A DNA stretch of 64,000 bases from Streptomyces sp. 11x1 (GCF_032598905.1 NZ_CP122458.1:2170001-2234000); one strand, 5' to 3'. Shown: positions 23,596-32,355, counted from the stretch's first letter. The notes: generated from the letters alone by a model not told the origin. A program made the numbers and translations.

Positions 23596-23931
23596 CGGCC
23601 CCTCACCGCCGCCGGGCGGCGCCCCGTCGGGCACCCCCCGGCGATCGCCCGCGGCATGTGTCGTAAGATTCACTGCGGGTGGGAGCCTCGTTGGGTTACA
23701 GGTGGTTCACAAATTCCTCACTTGTCGCAGGAACTTTCCGTGGAACCACTCGAACGGGTAACCTCACTCGCACTCAACTCCCGTCCCTCGCGCGGTAGTT
23801 CGAGCAGAATGCCGCCTTGCGTCACTCATTGCACTTCTTTGGCGGTCTCTTGCCCCGAAACCCCCTGAGGGCCGCGAGGATTGGGCCACTATGGCGGGCG
23901 TTACGCCCTATCCCAATGCAAGGGACCCCTG
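23596..23931. other. intergenic region without a gene
   Basis: This 336-base gap holds a short GC hairpin directly after the FhuF-like stop (23607-23621), which may end transcription. A weak 11-bp-spaced pair GTTCACA/CCTCACT occurs at 23705-23722. No convincing ORF or RNA gene was seen. AAGGGA lies six bases before the next ATG. Confidence 0.6.
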
Positions 23932-24993
23932 ATGAGATTGACCGACATATCGCTGAACTGGCTGCTTCCGGGCGCCGTACTGCTCCTGGGCATGCTGGCG
24001 GCGGTTGCGGTGCTCGCGCGCGGCAAGCGCTCCGGGGAGCACGCCAAGACAGAGGATTCGTGGGAACGCAGCGAGGAGCGCCGCCGGCGCAAGGAGGCCC
24101 TCTACGGCACCGCCTCCTACATCCTCCTCTTCTGCTGTGCCGCGGTCGCCGCCGCGCTCTCCTTCCGCGGCCTGGTCGGCTTCGGTGAGCAGAACCTGGG
24201 CCTGACCGACGGGTGGCAGTACCTGGTTCCGTTCGGCCTGGACGGTGCCGCCATGTTCTGCTCGGTCCTCGCGGTGCGCGAGGCCAGCCACGGTGACGCC
24301 GCCCTCGGTTCCCGCATACTCGTGTGGACGTTCGCCGGTGCGGCCGCCTGGTTCAACTGGGTGCACGCGCCCAGGGGTCTCGGCCACGACGGCGCCCCGC
24401 AGTTCTTCGCCGGCATGTCCCTGTCTGCCGCGGTGCTCTTCGACCGCGCGCTGAAGCAGACCCGCCGTGCCGCGCTGCGCGAGCAGGGCCTCGTACCGCG
24501 TCCGCTGCCCCAGATCCGTGTCGTGCGCTGGCTGCGGGCCCCGCGTGAGACGTACAGGGCGTGGTCGCTGATGCTCCTGGAGGGCGTGCGCAGCCTCGAC
24601 GAGGCCGTGGACGAGGTGCGCGAGGACAAGCGGATCAAGGAAGAGACCAGGACGCGCAAGCGCGAGCAGGAGCGTCTGGAGCGCGCCCACCTCAAGGCGA
24701 TCAGCCGGGGCCACCGGGGTCTGCCCGGTCGTGGCGGCGGCGGTGGCGGCGGTGGCGGACGCCAGGTCGACACCACGGTGGAGCGTGTCCCGGCGGCCCA
24801 GGTGGCCTCGGACTCCGCCATATCCACGCCCGAGCAACTGCCCGTGCGTACGCGTCCCTCCCTCCAGCCGGTCCGCAACGGCGCTGACAAGTCGATCACG
24901 GTCGACCTCACCGCGGAGGACGACACCATGGCCCTGCCGCGGCTCGACTCCCTGGAGCGCAAGCTCAAGGACCTGGAGCAGCAGTTCGGCTGA
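23932..24993 (+). CDS. DUF2637 membrane protein
   Basis: The 353-residue protein has an isolated N-terminal helix (LNWLLPGAVLLLGMLAAVAV) and then the DUF2637 core of three to four helices (TASYILLFCCAAVAAALSFR; LVPFGLDGAAMFCSVLAVRE; FAGAAAWFNWVHA). A cytosolic coiled-coil-like segment follows (about 215-265, rich in Arg, Lys and Glu), then a run of nine glycines and a disordered tail. DUF2637 occurs in SpdB-type plasmid transfer proteins and in chromosomal Streptomyces proteins of unknown role. No other transfer gene is nearby. Confidence 0.88.
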   Translation: MRLTDISLNWLLPGAVLLLGMLAAVAVLARGKRSGEHAKTEDSWERSEERRRRKEALYGTASYILLFCCAAVAAALSFRGLVGFGEQNLGLTDGWQYLVPFGLDGAAMFCSVLAVREASHGDAALGSRILVWTFAGAAAWFNWVHAPRGLGHDGAPQFFAGMSLSAAVLFDRALKQTRRAALREQGLVPRPLPQIRVVRWLRAPRETYRAWSLMLLEGVRSLDEAVDEVREDKRIKEETRTRKREQERLERAHLKAISRGHRGLPGRGGGGGGGGGRQVDTTVERVPAAQVASDSAISTPEQLPVRTRPSLQPVRNGADKSITVDLTAEDDTMALPRLDSLERKLKDLEQQFG

Positions 24994-25016
24994 GCCGGAT
25001 GCGCGGTACGAGCGAC

Positions 25017-25061
25017 ACATCGGACAGGGGCGCGGCATCGAGCCGCGCCCCTGTCCGATGT
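25017..25061. terminator. bidirectional intrinsic terminator
   Basis: ACATCGGACAGGGGCGCGGC (25017-25036) pairs perfectly with 25042-25061 across a five-base loop, giving a 20-bp stem. It lies between the convergent DUF2637 gene and the ATP-binding protein gene, so it probably serves both. Confidence 0.9.
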
Positions 25062-25071
25062 CGAGGTCGGG

Positions 25072-25551
25072 TCAGGTCAGCCCGCCGTCGAGGTCGAACC
25101 ACACCGCCTTGCCCACCCCGTGCGCCCGGACGCCCCAGGCGTCGGCGAGGGACTGGACGAGAAGAAGGCCGCGGCCGTTCGTGCTGTCGTCGGCGGGCGG
25201 CACCCTCGGCCTAGGCCTGCGTCCCACGAAGTCCCGTACCTCCACGTGCAGTCCGTCGGACGAGACGGTCGCGGTCAGCACCGCGTCATGGTCGGTGTGG
25301 ATGATCGCGTTGGTGACCAGCTCGCTCGTCAGCAGCTCCGCTATCTCCGATTTTCCCGGCCGCCCCCATTGCCGCAGCAGTTCCCGCAGTGCCCTGCGGG
25401 CCTCGGGCACCGCCCTCAGGTCGGCCCGCCCGAGTCTGTGCCTGAGCTGTTCGGCGCCGGCCTTGTCCGCCGCGTCGCCGACCGTCTCCTCCACCTCTGC
25501 CGAGAAGGCCCCTGCCGCCGTGGGACCGCCCCCTCGCGCCTGCCTCTTCAT
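25072..25551 (-). CDS. RsbW-like ATP-binding protein (HATPase_c)
   Basis: The product (159 residues from the ATG at 25551) carries a GHKL ATPase fold: the N box ELLTSELVTNAIIHTDHDAV, the G1 box VEVRDFVGRRPRP and the G2 box NGRGLLLVQSLADAWGV. These are features of the anti-sigma/serine kinase RsbW family, very abundant in Streptomyces, whose members act in partner-switching or phosphorylate anti-sigma antagonists. An ATG at 25638 would lengthen it by 29 residues. No sigma factor or antagonist is adjacent. Confidence 0.88.
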   Translation of the reverse strand: MKRQARGGGPTAAGAFSAEVEETVGDAADKAGAEQLRHRLGRADLRAVPEARRALRELLRQWGRPGKSEIAELLTSELVTNAIIHTDHDAVLTATVSSDGLHVEVRDFVGRRPRPRVPPADDSTNGRGLLLVQSLADAWGVRAHGVGKAVWFDLDGGLT

Positions 25552-25997
25552 GACCCCCGCCCACGCCCCGATGACTGATCCCCTCCTGCTCGAACACGTA
25601 CACGGGGATCCATGCCCCGTCCGGATCGCGGCACTCATGTCGAATCGTCAACGACCGTCCGTACGCTTTCAAACGCACAGAGTCAAGCCAGCTGCCGGTA
25701 CCGTGTGACAGCGCTTCCCGTCTCGTGAAACCACCGCACAGCCCTACGAACCCGTCGCCCCGCCCTTCTCCGGGCAACCCGGCGCGACCCCGCCCATGGA
25801 CCCCAACTGCCCATGCGGGACTGCCGATCCAGCCGGATGCCAGCGGGACACGACTGGCGTGGGAGCGCCGCATACCCCGGCCGGGCCGGACCATTCCCTT
25901 CGATGATGTTGATTGGCCGGAATCGAGCGCTGGTACAGGCCAACTCGCGGCCCGGCACGGCTGATTGACGCCCCTCCCGGCCCGCCGGTGGACACCG
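25552..25997. other. intergenic region with an out-of-frame coding-like stretch
   Basis: No complete gene was seen. On the minus strand, in a frame different from the ATP-binding protein, about 45 codons between roughly 25545 and 25695 read like protein (WLDSVRLKAYGRSLTIRHEC, then RDPDGAWIPVYVFEQEG) and run into the neighbouring gene without a stop. The remainder, 25700-25997, shows nothing identifiable. Confidence 0.5.
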
Positions 25998-28355
25998 TCA
26001 GGTCTCCCACACGGCGGCGGCCGTACGGTCGTCCGTGTACCCCTTGACCCTGACCTGGGCGTCGGCGAGGAAGGCGGCGAGTCCGGGCGGCTCGGCGGCT
26101 GTCCAGCGGGCCGCCAGATGCTCGGCGAGCGGTGGCTCCCCGCGCAACGGTTCGGCCAGACCGCCGGTGCACAGCAGCAGGACGTCGTCCTCGCGGGCCA
26201 CGGAGGCGCGGAAGCGGAAGGGTTCGCGGGGCGGGGCGGGAGCGGGTTCGTACGGGCTCGGGGGTGTCGTGATGCCGAGGTCCATGGTGAGGCGGTCGCC
26301 GTCGGGGGTCTCGTGCGGCAGCGAGCCGAAGCCGACCACCGGGGCCCCGGGCGTGTCGGCGACCCGGGGCTCTATGTCCTGCCACTCGCCGCCCCGCAGC
26401 CGGAACAGGCCACCCGCGCCCACCCCGAAGAACACGCGTGTACGGCACCCCGGGTCGGCCGGAAGCAGCAGACAGCGCAGGCTCGCCGTGTACTCGTCCG
26501 GGTCGAGCCCCTGTTCCACGGCGCTGGCGCGGAGCTTGCCGAGGCTGCGGTCGGTGAGGCGGTGCAGCCCCGACTTCAGATCGCCTCGCCGGGCGGCCCG
26601 GATGTCCTCCACCAGCCGCACATGGCTCAGCCCGACGGCCCGGCCGATCCAACGGCACGCCTCGGCCGCCGCGCGGTGGGCTCCCGGGGTGGCCCGGGCA
26701 CCGGTGGCCATGGCGACCAGGACGAGCGCCTGTTCGCCGAGGCCGAAGCGGGCGGTGAGAAGCGCGTCGCGGCGCGGCTCGCCCCGGTAGCGGGCGGAGT
26801 CCCCGCGCAGCGACGCGGCGCGCAGCGTGCACGCCCCGTAGCGCGCGCCGTCCAGCACCGTGTCCGCCACCAGGTCCCCCAGGTCCTCCGGGTCCGCGGG
26901 TGGCAACGCGGTCGGCTCCGCGTCGTAGGTGGGCGGGCCGGACCCCACGTACTCGACCCGCACCCGCCCGCTCTCCCCGACGAGCGACACCTCGTCCGCC
27001 TGGGGGGTGGGGAGGTCGAGCTGGGTGGAGGGCCGGGCGTCGGCCGGTTCGGGAGCCGGGGAGAGCCTTTCGCCGGGGCCGGAGGGTGGCTGCGCAGGGA
27101 TGGGCGGCTGAGGCTGTGGCTGCTGGGGGCTCCGGGCGGGCGGCCGGCGCCATGGCATGGCCGCGCGGAAGCCCGGTGGTGTGGGCCTGGCTGGGAAGGT
27201 CAGGGGACCCGAGGGCTGGACCGACGGCGGCTCCCAGGGCGCGGGCTGCGGAGTGAGCCCACCGAGCCGGGGGTCCCGCACGGGCACGGAGGCCGACGGG
27301 TCGAGGGGCTGACGCGGGACGGAGGGGAAGGACGCCCGCAAAAGGGGCTCCGCGGACGAGGCGGAGCGGGGTCCCACAGAGGAAGCGGAGCCGGTGCCGG
27401 ACGGCCGGCGAGGCCCGGCATCGGCAGCACCGTCGGGACCGGAAACCGACGCAGGTCGCGGCGGAACATCGGACGGCCCGGCACCGGGACCGGCCGGCCC
27501 ACGTGAGCCGCCATCGTCCACAGACGACGCGCCCCCAGAACCGGACGGCGGACGCGGAGGTTCTGTGGGCGGCACGGCATCGGCCCCGGACGAGCCGCGG
27601 GAGCCGGCATCCATCGGCGATGCGGCAGCAGGGCTCGACGAAGGGCGCGGAGGGACTGCGGGCGGTGCGGGTACGGGGTCGGGAGGGGTGACCGGTCCGA
27701 AGGCCGGGGCGTCCCGACCGCTCAGGTCACGCCCGCCTCGGCCGTCACGCCCGCCCGGGGCATCGCGTCGGCCTTGGCCTTCGCGCCCGTCGAGGCCGCC
27801 CGGCGACTCCTGGGGCGGCACCCGGTGCGACGGCGCGCCGGGGGAGCCTTGAGGCGGCACCCGGTCCGAGAGGACGCCCGGGGGGCGGTTCGAGCCGTAC
27901 GTGTCGGTGCGAGGGACGCCCGGCGGGGCCGTCCCGGTGTCCGAGGCGCCCTCCCTGCCCGGCCGGCCTTCGGAACCGCCCCCGCTCGGCCCACTCCCCG
28001 AGCCGGCCGTCCGGCTCGGCCCTCCTCCCGGCTCCCCTCTGGCAGCCGCCGTGCCCGGCACAGCCGCCCAGGCTCCCGACGTCCCCGGGACCGCTCCCCA
28101 GGCTCCCCGCGCATTCGGCGGCGCACCCGAGGCGCTCGACGCGTCCGCCGGACCCGTCGGCGTCGACGCACCCGGTTCACCCGGTTCACCCGGTTCACCC
28201 GGCATCCCGTCCCCGACCGTGTTCGCCGCGGAGGCGAAGCGGTCGTCGAGGGAATCGGCCGCCACCGAGGGGCCCGTGTCCCCGCTCGCGTCGTCGTACA
28301 ACTGCCGCCACCAGTCGTCCTCGTGACCGGTCGGCCTCTCCCCCTGCTGGCTCAT
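25998..28355 (-). CDS. PP2C-like protein with a very long disordered N-terminus
   Basis: The 785-residue protein starts at the ATG at 28355 (MSQQGERPTGHEDDWWRQLY). Residues about 40-490 are Pro/Gly/Ser/Ala-rich and low in complexity, including the tandem GEPGEPGEPG. The last 270 residues resemble a PP2C-type serine/threonine phosphatase (TLRAASLRGDSARYRGEPRR; ALVLVAMATGARATPGAHRA; DDVLLLCTGGLAEPL; YTDDRTAAAVWET). The canonical metal-binding DG of motif 2 appears as ATG residues in VAMATG, so activity is doubtful. It may act as a binding protein in Ser/Thr kinase signalling. Confidence 0.82.
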   Translation of the reverse strand: MSQQGERPTGHEDDWWRQLYDDASGDTGPSVAADSLDDRFASAANTVGDGMPGEPGEPGEPGASTPTGPADASSASGAPPNARGAWGAVPGTSGAWAAVPGTAAARGEPGGGPSRTAGSGSGPSGGGSEGRPGREGASDTGTAPPGVPRTDTYGSNRPPGVLSDRVPPQGSPGAPSHRVPPQESPGGLDGREGQGRRDAPGGRDGRGGRDLSGRDAPAFGPVTPPDPVPAPPAVPPRPSSSPAAASPMDAGSRGSSGADAVPPTEPPRPPSGSGGASSVDDGGSRGPAGPGAGPSDVPPRPASVSGPDGAADAGPRRPSGTGSASSVGPRSASSAEPLLRASFPSVPRQPLDPSASVPVRDPRLGGLTPQPAPWEPPSVQPSGPLTFPARPTPPGFRAAMPWRRPPARSPQQPQPQPPIPAQPPSGPGERLSPAPEPADARPSTQLDLPTPQADEVSLVGESGRVRVEYVGSGPPTYDAEPTALPPADPEDLGDLVADTVLDGARYGACTLRAASLRGDSARYRGEPRRDALLTARFGLGEQALVLVAMATGARATPGAHRAAAEACRWIGRAVGLSHVRLVEDIRAARRGDLKSGLHRLTDRSLGKLRASAVEQGLDPDEYTASLRCLLLPADPGCRTRVFFGVGAGGLFRLRGGEWQDIEPRVADTPGAPVVGFGSLPHETPDGDRLTMDLGITTPPSPYEPAPAPPREPFRFRASVAREDDVLLLCTGGLAEPLRGEPPLAEHLAARWTAAEPPGLAAFLADAQVRVKGYTDDRTAAAVWET

Positions 28356-28847
28356 GCCCCTAATTGTCCACCTCGGGAGCCGTATGAAAACGGGGCATCC
28401 GGAAAATCGGGCCGCGCAGCCGACGGCCCGTCGGCGTGTCGGACTACATGCCGAACTCCGGTGCGAGACAAGGGAGCCGGGAGGAGTGCGGGAGACAGGG
28501 GACATTAGGGGGATAGGGGAAACGGAAATGCGGGGGATGCCGGAACCGGAGGGGAGTGCGGCGTCCAGGAGCGCGCCGCGGACCATTTCACGCGCGCTTC
28601 GGAGCACTTCGCGTTCGGGACCGCCGGGCGGTGCCACCCCCCACAGGAGAAACCGCCCGGCGGCGCCGGGTGGACCGGGGCGCGGTGCGGGCGCGTCGGC
28701 CGGTCGGCCGGTCGGCCCGAGTGTGCGGCACGTTGTTGGGATTCCGCTGTGGGACCCCGCCTGCCGACGGGACGCGCGGTGCGGTGATGATGGGCCGACG
28801 CGGAAGTGTGCCCAAGGGGCGCGGCGAGTGAGGGGCGGGGTCGCCGG
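28356..28847. other. 492-base intergenic region
   Basis: No gene is supported. The left part (28430-28530) is purine-rich on the plus strand. A strong 12-bp inverted repeat occurs at 28621-28663, and GGTCGGCC-type 8-bp units repeat near 28700-28725. GAGGGGCGGGG lies before the next ATG. Confidence 0.6.
28621..28663. repeat. perfect 12-bp inverted repeat
   Basis: CCGCCGGGCGGT (28621-28632) pairs perfectly with ACCGCCCGGCGG (28652-28663) across a 19-base loop containing CACAGGAGA. It lies midway between the divergent PP2C-like and LuxR-type genes and could be a leader hairpin or an operator. Confidence 0.75.
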
Positions 28848-29831
28848 ATGCTGGGAGCGATCGGTCTCGACGAGACCCACGAGTCGGCGTACCGGGCCCT
28901 GGTGTCCGTGGGCGCCGCCGACGTACCGGACCTGGCGCGCCGGCTCACGCTCGGGGAGCACGACACCGAGCGCGCGCTGCGCCGACTGGAGCGGCACGGT
29001 CTCGCCGCCCAGTCGTCCGCGCGCCCAGGCCGGTGGGTCGCCGCGCCCCCTGGTGTGGCCCTGGGCGCCCTGCTCACCCAGCGGCGGCACGAGCTGGAGA
29101 AGGCCGAACTGACGGCGGCCCTGCTCGCCGAGGAGTACCGGGCGAGCGCGGCCGAGCCCGCGGCGCACGACCTGGTCGAGGTGGTGATCGGCTCGGCGGC
29201 CATAGCGCAGCGCTTCCTGCAACTCCAGCTCGGGGCCACGGAGGAGGTCTGCGCGATGGTCACCGGCGCTCCCATCGCGGTCTCGGGGCCGGAGAACAAC
29301 CCCGCCGAGGAACAGACGACCGGTCGCGGCGTCGGTTACCGCGTGGTGGTGGAGCGGGCCGTCCTGGACGAGGACGCCGGCCTCACCGAGCTGTCGGCCG
29401 CGCTGGACCGGGAGGAGCGGGTGCGGGTCATGGACGAGGTGCCCACGAAGCTCGTCATCGCCGACCGGACGCTCGCCATGGTCCCGCTCACCACGCACAC
29501 CGCCGAGCCCGCCGCGCTCGTCGTCCACGCGAGCGGTCTGCTGGAGCTGCTGTCGGGCCTGTTCGAGTCGGTCTGGCGGCAGGCACTCCCCCTGCGCCTG
29601 GGCTCCGGCCGGGTCACCGAGGACGTCCCGGACGCTCCCGACGACACCGATCTGGAGATCCTCTCCCTGCTGCTGGCCGGCATGACCGACGCGAGCGTCG
29701 CCAAACAGCTGGAGCTGGGCCTGCGGACGGTACAGCGCCGGGTGAAGCGCCTGATGGAGCTCGCCGGGGTGACGACCCGGCTGCAGCTGGGCTGGCACGC
29801 GTACGAGCGGGCCTGGGTGACCCGGGACTGA
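28848..29831 (+). CDS. TrmB/LuxR-type transcriptional regulator
   Basis: The 327-residue protein has an N-terminal TrmB-like winged helix (LDETHESAYRALVSVGAADV; LTLGEHDTERALRRLERHG). A central sensor region is followed by a C-terminal LuxR/GerE helix-turn-helix (LEILSLLLAGMTDASVAKQL; ELGLRTVQRRVKRLMELAGV). This two-HTH architecture is common and poorly characterised in Streptomyces. The ATG at 28848 follows a purine-rich Shine-Dalgarno. No target is obvious. Confidence 0.87.
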   Translation: MLGAIGLDETHESAYRALVSVGAADVPDLARRLTLGEHDTERALRRLERHGLAAQSSARPGRWVAAPPGVALGALLTQRRHELEKAELTAALLAEEYRASAAEPAAHDLVEVVIGSAAIAQRFLQLQLGATEEVCAMVTGAPIAVSGPENNPAEEQTTGRGVGYRVVVERAVLDEDAGLTELSAALDREERVRVMDEVPTKLVIADRTLAMVPLTTHTAEPAALVVHASGLLELLSGLFESVWRQALPLRLGSGRVTEDVPDAPDDTDLEILSLLLAGMTDASVAKQLELGLRTVQRRVKRLMELAGVTTRLQLGWHAYERAWVTRD

Positions 29832-29876
29832 CAGCACTGGCCTGCGCCTTCTCCCGCGGTCCGGCACTCTGGGCAG

Positions 29877-30359
29877 ATGGGAGCGTGGGAACTCCTGCTG
29901 GTCGGGGTCGTACTGCTGCTCGGCCTGTGCGGAGTGCTGGTGCCCGGGATTCCGGGGTCCTGGCTCGTCTGGGCCGGGGTCATGTGGTGGGCGCTGGAGG
30001 ACCCGCGGCCCATCGCGTGGTGGGTGCTGGTGGGCGCGACCACCGTGCTGCTCCTGTCCCGGGCGGTCCGCTGGAGCCTGCCGCCCCGGCGCCTGGCGGA
30101 GAGCGGCGCGACCCCCCGGATGGGCGTGTACGCGGGGGCCGGGGCCTTCCTCGGTTTCGTCCTGGTCCCCGTGCTCGGCGCGATCCCCGGTTTCGTCGGC
30201 GGCATCTACCTCTCCGAACGGCTCCGCCTGGGTCACCCCGGCGCGGCGCGGGCCGCGACCCGTACGGCGATGCGCTCGGGCGGTTCGAGCGTCCTGGCGG
30301 AGCTCTTCGCCTGCCTGGTGGTGACGGGGGCGTGGGTGGGCACGGTGTTCGGCGGCTGA
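29877..30359 (+). CDS. DUF456 membrane protein
   Basis: The 160-residue protein has four to five membrane segments and the DUF456 pattern: LLGLCGVLVPGIPGSWLVWA at the N-terminus, a central YAGAGAFLGFVLVPVLGAIP and a final helix (LFACLVVTGAWVGTVFGG). It starts 46 bases after the regulator gene. The function is unknown for the family. Confidence 0.88.
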   Translation: MGAWELLLVGVVLLLGLCGVLVPGIPGSWLVWAGVMWWALEDPRPIAWWVLVGATTVLLLSRAVRWSLPPRRLAESGATPRMGVYAGAGAFLGFVLVPVLGAIPGFVGGIYLSERLRLGHPGAARAATRTAMRSGGSSVLAELFACLVVTGAWVGTVFGG

Positions 30360-30411
30360 ACCGGCTGATCCTGGCAGCGACGGGTCGGGCCGCCGCGGCC
30401 AGGGCCTGTCG

Positions 30412-30930
30412 TCACATTCCCGTCCGCCCCGCGACGCCCGGCACGCCCTCCAGACCGAGGAGGAGACGCTTGCGGTCGAGGCCGCCGGCGTAGCCGGTGA
30501 GGGTGCCGTCCGAGCCGATCACCCGGTGGCAGGGGCGGACGATGAGGAGGGGGTTCGCGCCGATCGCGCCGCCCACGGCCCGCACGGCCGCGCGGGGTGC
30601 GCCGATCCGGGCGGCGACGGCCCCGTACGTGATGGTCGCGCCGTAGGGGACGTCGTCGAGCGCGGCCCAGACCCGGCGCCGGAACTCGGTGCCTTCCCCG
30701 CGCAACTCCAGCTGGAATTCCTTCCGCTCACCGGCGAAGTAGGCGGCGAGCTGTTCCTCGGCCGCCCGGAAGGGGGCCGGGTCGCGCAGCCAGCCCGGCA
30801 GCGGGACCCTGCCGCCCTTCTGCTCCGGTACGGAGAGGGAGGTGAGGGCGCCGGACTCGTCGGCGGTGAGGAGGAGTCGCCCGACGGGACTGTCGACGAC
30901 GGTGTAGTAGGTCCGCTGCTCGGTGCTCAC
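30412..30930 (-). CDS. ogt: methylated-DNA-[protein]-cysteine S-methyltransferase
   Basis: The 172-residue protein is an O6-alkylguanine-DNA alkyltransferase. The acceptor cysteine lies in IVRPCHRVIGSDGTLTGYAG near residue 140, and the DNA-binding helix (TITYGAVAARIGAPRAAVRA) precedes it. It transfers alkyl groups from guanine O6 to itself. Its GTG overlaps the stop of the upstream ada-alkA gene (GTGA), so the two form an adaptive-response operon. Confidence 0.95.
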   Translation of the reverse strand: MSTEQRTYYTVVDSPVGRLLLTADESGALTSLSVPEQKGGRVPLPGWLRDPAPFRAAEEQLAAYFAGERKEFQLELRGEGTEFRRRVWAALDDVPYGATITYGAVAARIGAPRAAVRAVGGAIGANPLLIVRPCHRVIGSDGTLTGYAGGLDRKRLLLGLEGVPGVAGRTGM

Positions 30931-32303
30931 GACTGATCTCCCGGTTCCTGTGTCCGAAGATGTCTGAGGGCGTACGACCGCCAGGGCCGCCAGGTGTCCG
31001 GCACGGTCTCGCCCGGGGGTCCCACGTCGGGGTCGCCGAGCGCGCGGGTGCGGATCACGGCGGCGGTACGGGCGTCCAGGCCCGGCAGCGCGAGCAGGGC
31101 CGTCGCGGCGGCGTCCCGGTCGGCGCCGACGTCGAGGCGGCAGGTGCCGTCGGTGAGGGCGGTGGCGAGGGCGCCGAGCGGACCGCCCGCGTCGGCCAGT
31201 GCCGCGGGTTCGGGGAACAGGTGCGTCAGCGTCCCCTGCGGGGCGTCCAGCCGCTTGCCGTACGCCTGTACGAGCGGTGCCGCATCGGCGTGGCCCACGA
31301 GCGCGCGTACGGCGTACTCCTCCGGGTCGGCCGTGCCCGGCGAGCGCAGCCCCGGTCTGGCGGCGACGAGCGGGGCGAGGCGGGGGTCCTCGCCGAGGCG
31401 CTCGTCCACGGCGTACGGGTCGGCGTCCAGGTCGAACAGCCGCCGCAGCCGCTGCACGGCGGTGGTGAGGTCGCGGGGGTCGGTGAGATGGAGCCGGGCG
31501 TCGAGCCAGCCGCCGGAACGGCCGGTGGGGCGGCCCCCCGGTCGTTCGTCGACCTCGGCGATCCCGGTGCCGTACGGGAGACGGAGGGTGCGCCGGTACG
31601 TGCGGTGGCCTGGTTCGCCGGTCGTCTCCTCGACGCCGGTGACGGCTTCGGCGGCCAGGACGTCAAAGAGGGCGGTGGACTGGTACGGGCCCCGGTACGC
31701 GAGCCGGAGCGGTATTCCGGCCGTCCGCGGGCCGGCGGGCCTCCGGGGTGCGCCGGCGCGCAGGGCGCTGGGTGTCATGGCGTAGACCGCCCTGATCGTG
31801 TCGTTGAACTGGCGCACGCTGGCGAAGCCGGACGCGAAGGCGATCTCGGTGACCGGGAGGGTGGTGGTCCGCAGCAGGACGCGGGCGGTGTGCGCCCGCT
31901 GGGCGCGGGCCAGGGCGACGGGCCCGGCGCCGACCTCGGCGGTGAGCTGCCGCTGGACCTGCCGTGCGCTGTAGCCCAGCCGCACGGCCAGCCCGGCGAC
32001 GCCCTCCCGGTCCACGACGCCGTCCCCGATGAGCCGCATGGCGCGGCCCACCGAGTCCGCGCGCACGTTCCACTCGGCCGAACCGGGCACGGCGTCCGGC
32101 CGGCAGCGTCGGCAGGCACGGAATCCGGCGGCCTGCGCGGCGGCCGCGGTCGCGTAGAAGCGGACGTTCTCCCGTTTCGGCGTCACCGCCGGGCAGCTCG
32201 GCCGGCAGTAGATCCCGGTCGTCCCGACGGCGAAGAAGAACTCCCCGTCGAACCGGCCGTCCCTGCTCCGCACGGCCTCGTACCTGGTGTCTTCGTCCTT
32301 CAT
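30927..32303 (-). CDS. Ada-AlkA fusion (methyl-sensing AraC regulator with divergent glycosylase domain)
   Basis: The 458-residue protein has an Ada zinc domain (residues 10-85: TGIYCRPSCPAVTPKRENV and ACRRCRPDAVPG, whose cysteines include the methyl-phosphotriester acceptor). An AraC-type HTH follows (about 100-185: RLGYSARQVQRQLTAEVGA; EIAFASGFASVRQFNDTIRA), then an AlkA-like region (200-458). In the last part the stretch between RALGDPD and WRPWRSYALRHL is very short, and the usual helix-hairpin-helix glycine motif reads LPGLDARTA. The catalytic aspartate segment therefore seems missing. It is probably the methylation-sensing activator of itself and ogt. Confidence 0.88.
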   Translation of the reverse strand: MKDEDTRYEAVRSRDGRFDGEFFFAVGTTGIYCRPSCPAVTPKRENVRFYATAAAAQAAGFRACRRCRPDAVPGSAEWNVRADSVGRAMRLIGDGVVDREGVAGLAVRLGYSARQVQRQLTAEVGAGPVALARAQRAHTARVLLRTTTLPVTEIAFASGFASVRQFNDTIRAVYAMTPSALRAGAPRRPAGPRTAGIPLRLAYRGPYQSTALFDVLAAEAVTGVEETTGEPGHRTYRRTLRLPYGTGIAEVDERPGGRPTGRSGGWLDARLHLTDPRDLTTAVQRLRRLFDLDADPYAVDERLGEDPRLAPLVAARPGLRSPGTADPEEYAVRALVGHADAAPLVQAYGKRLDAPQGTLTHLFPEPAALADAGGPLGALATALTDGTCRLDVGADRDAAATALLALPGLDARTAAVIRTRALGDPDVGPPGETVPDTWRPWRSYALRHLRTQEPGDQS

Positions 32304-32355
32304 GCCCTCAAGTGTCGACGACGCGCACGCGCCGGGCTGGCGAATTTCGGACACG

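Noticed and set aside
23705..23722. PHO-box-like pair GTTCACA/CCTCACT before the DUF2637 gene
   Set aside because: Only the first unit matches well; the second differs at the first bases, so chance is likely.
23932..24993. DUF2637 protein as evidence for an integrated plasmid
   Set aside because: No replication, integrase, TraB or attachment-site sequence is nearby; chromosomal DUF2637 genes are common in Streptomyces.
28356..30236. Frame continuing upstream of the PP2C-like gene to 30236 on the minus strand
   Set aside because: It crosses the well-supported LuxR-type and DUF456 genes; the protein-like part begins at the ATG at 28355.
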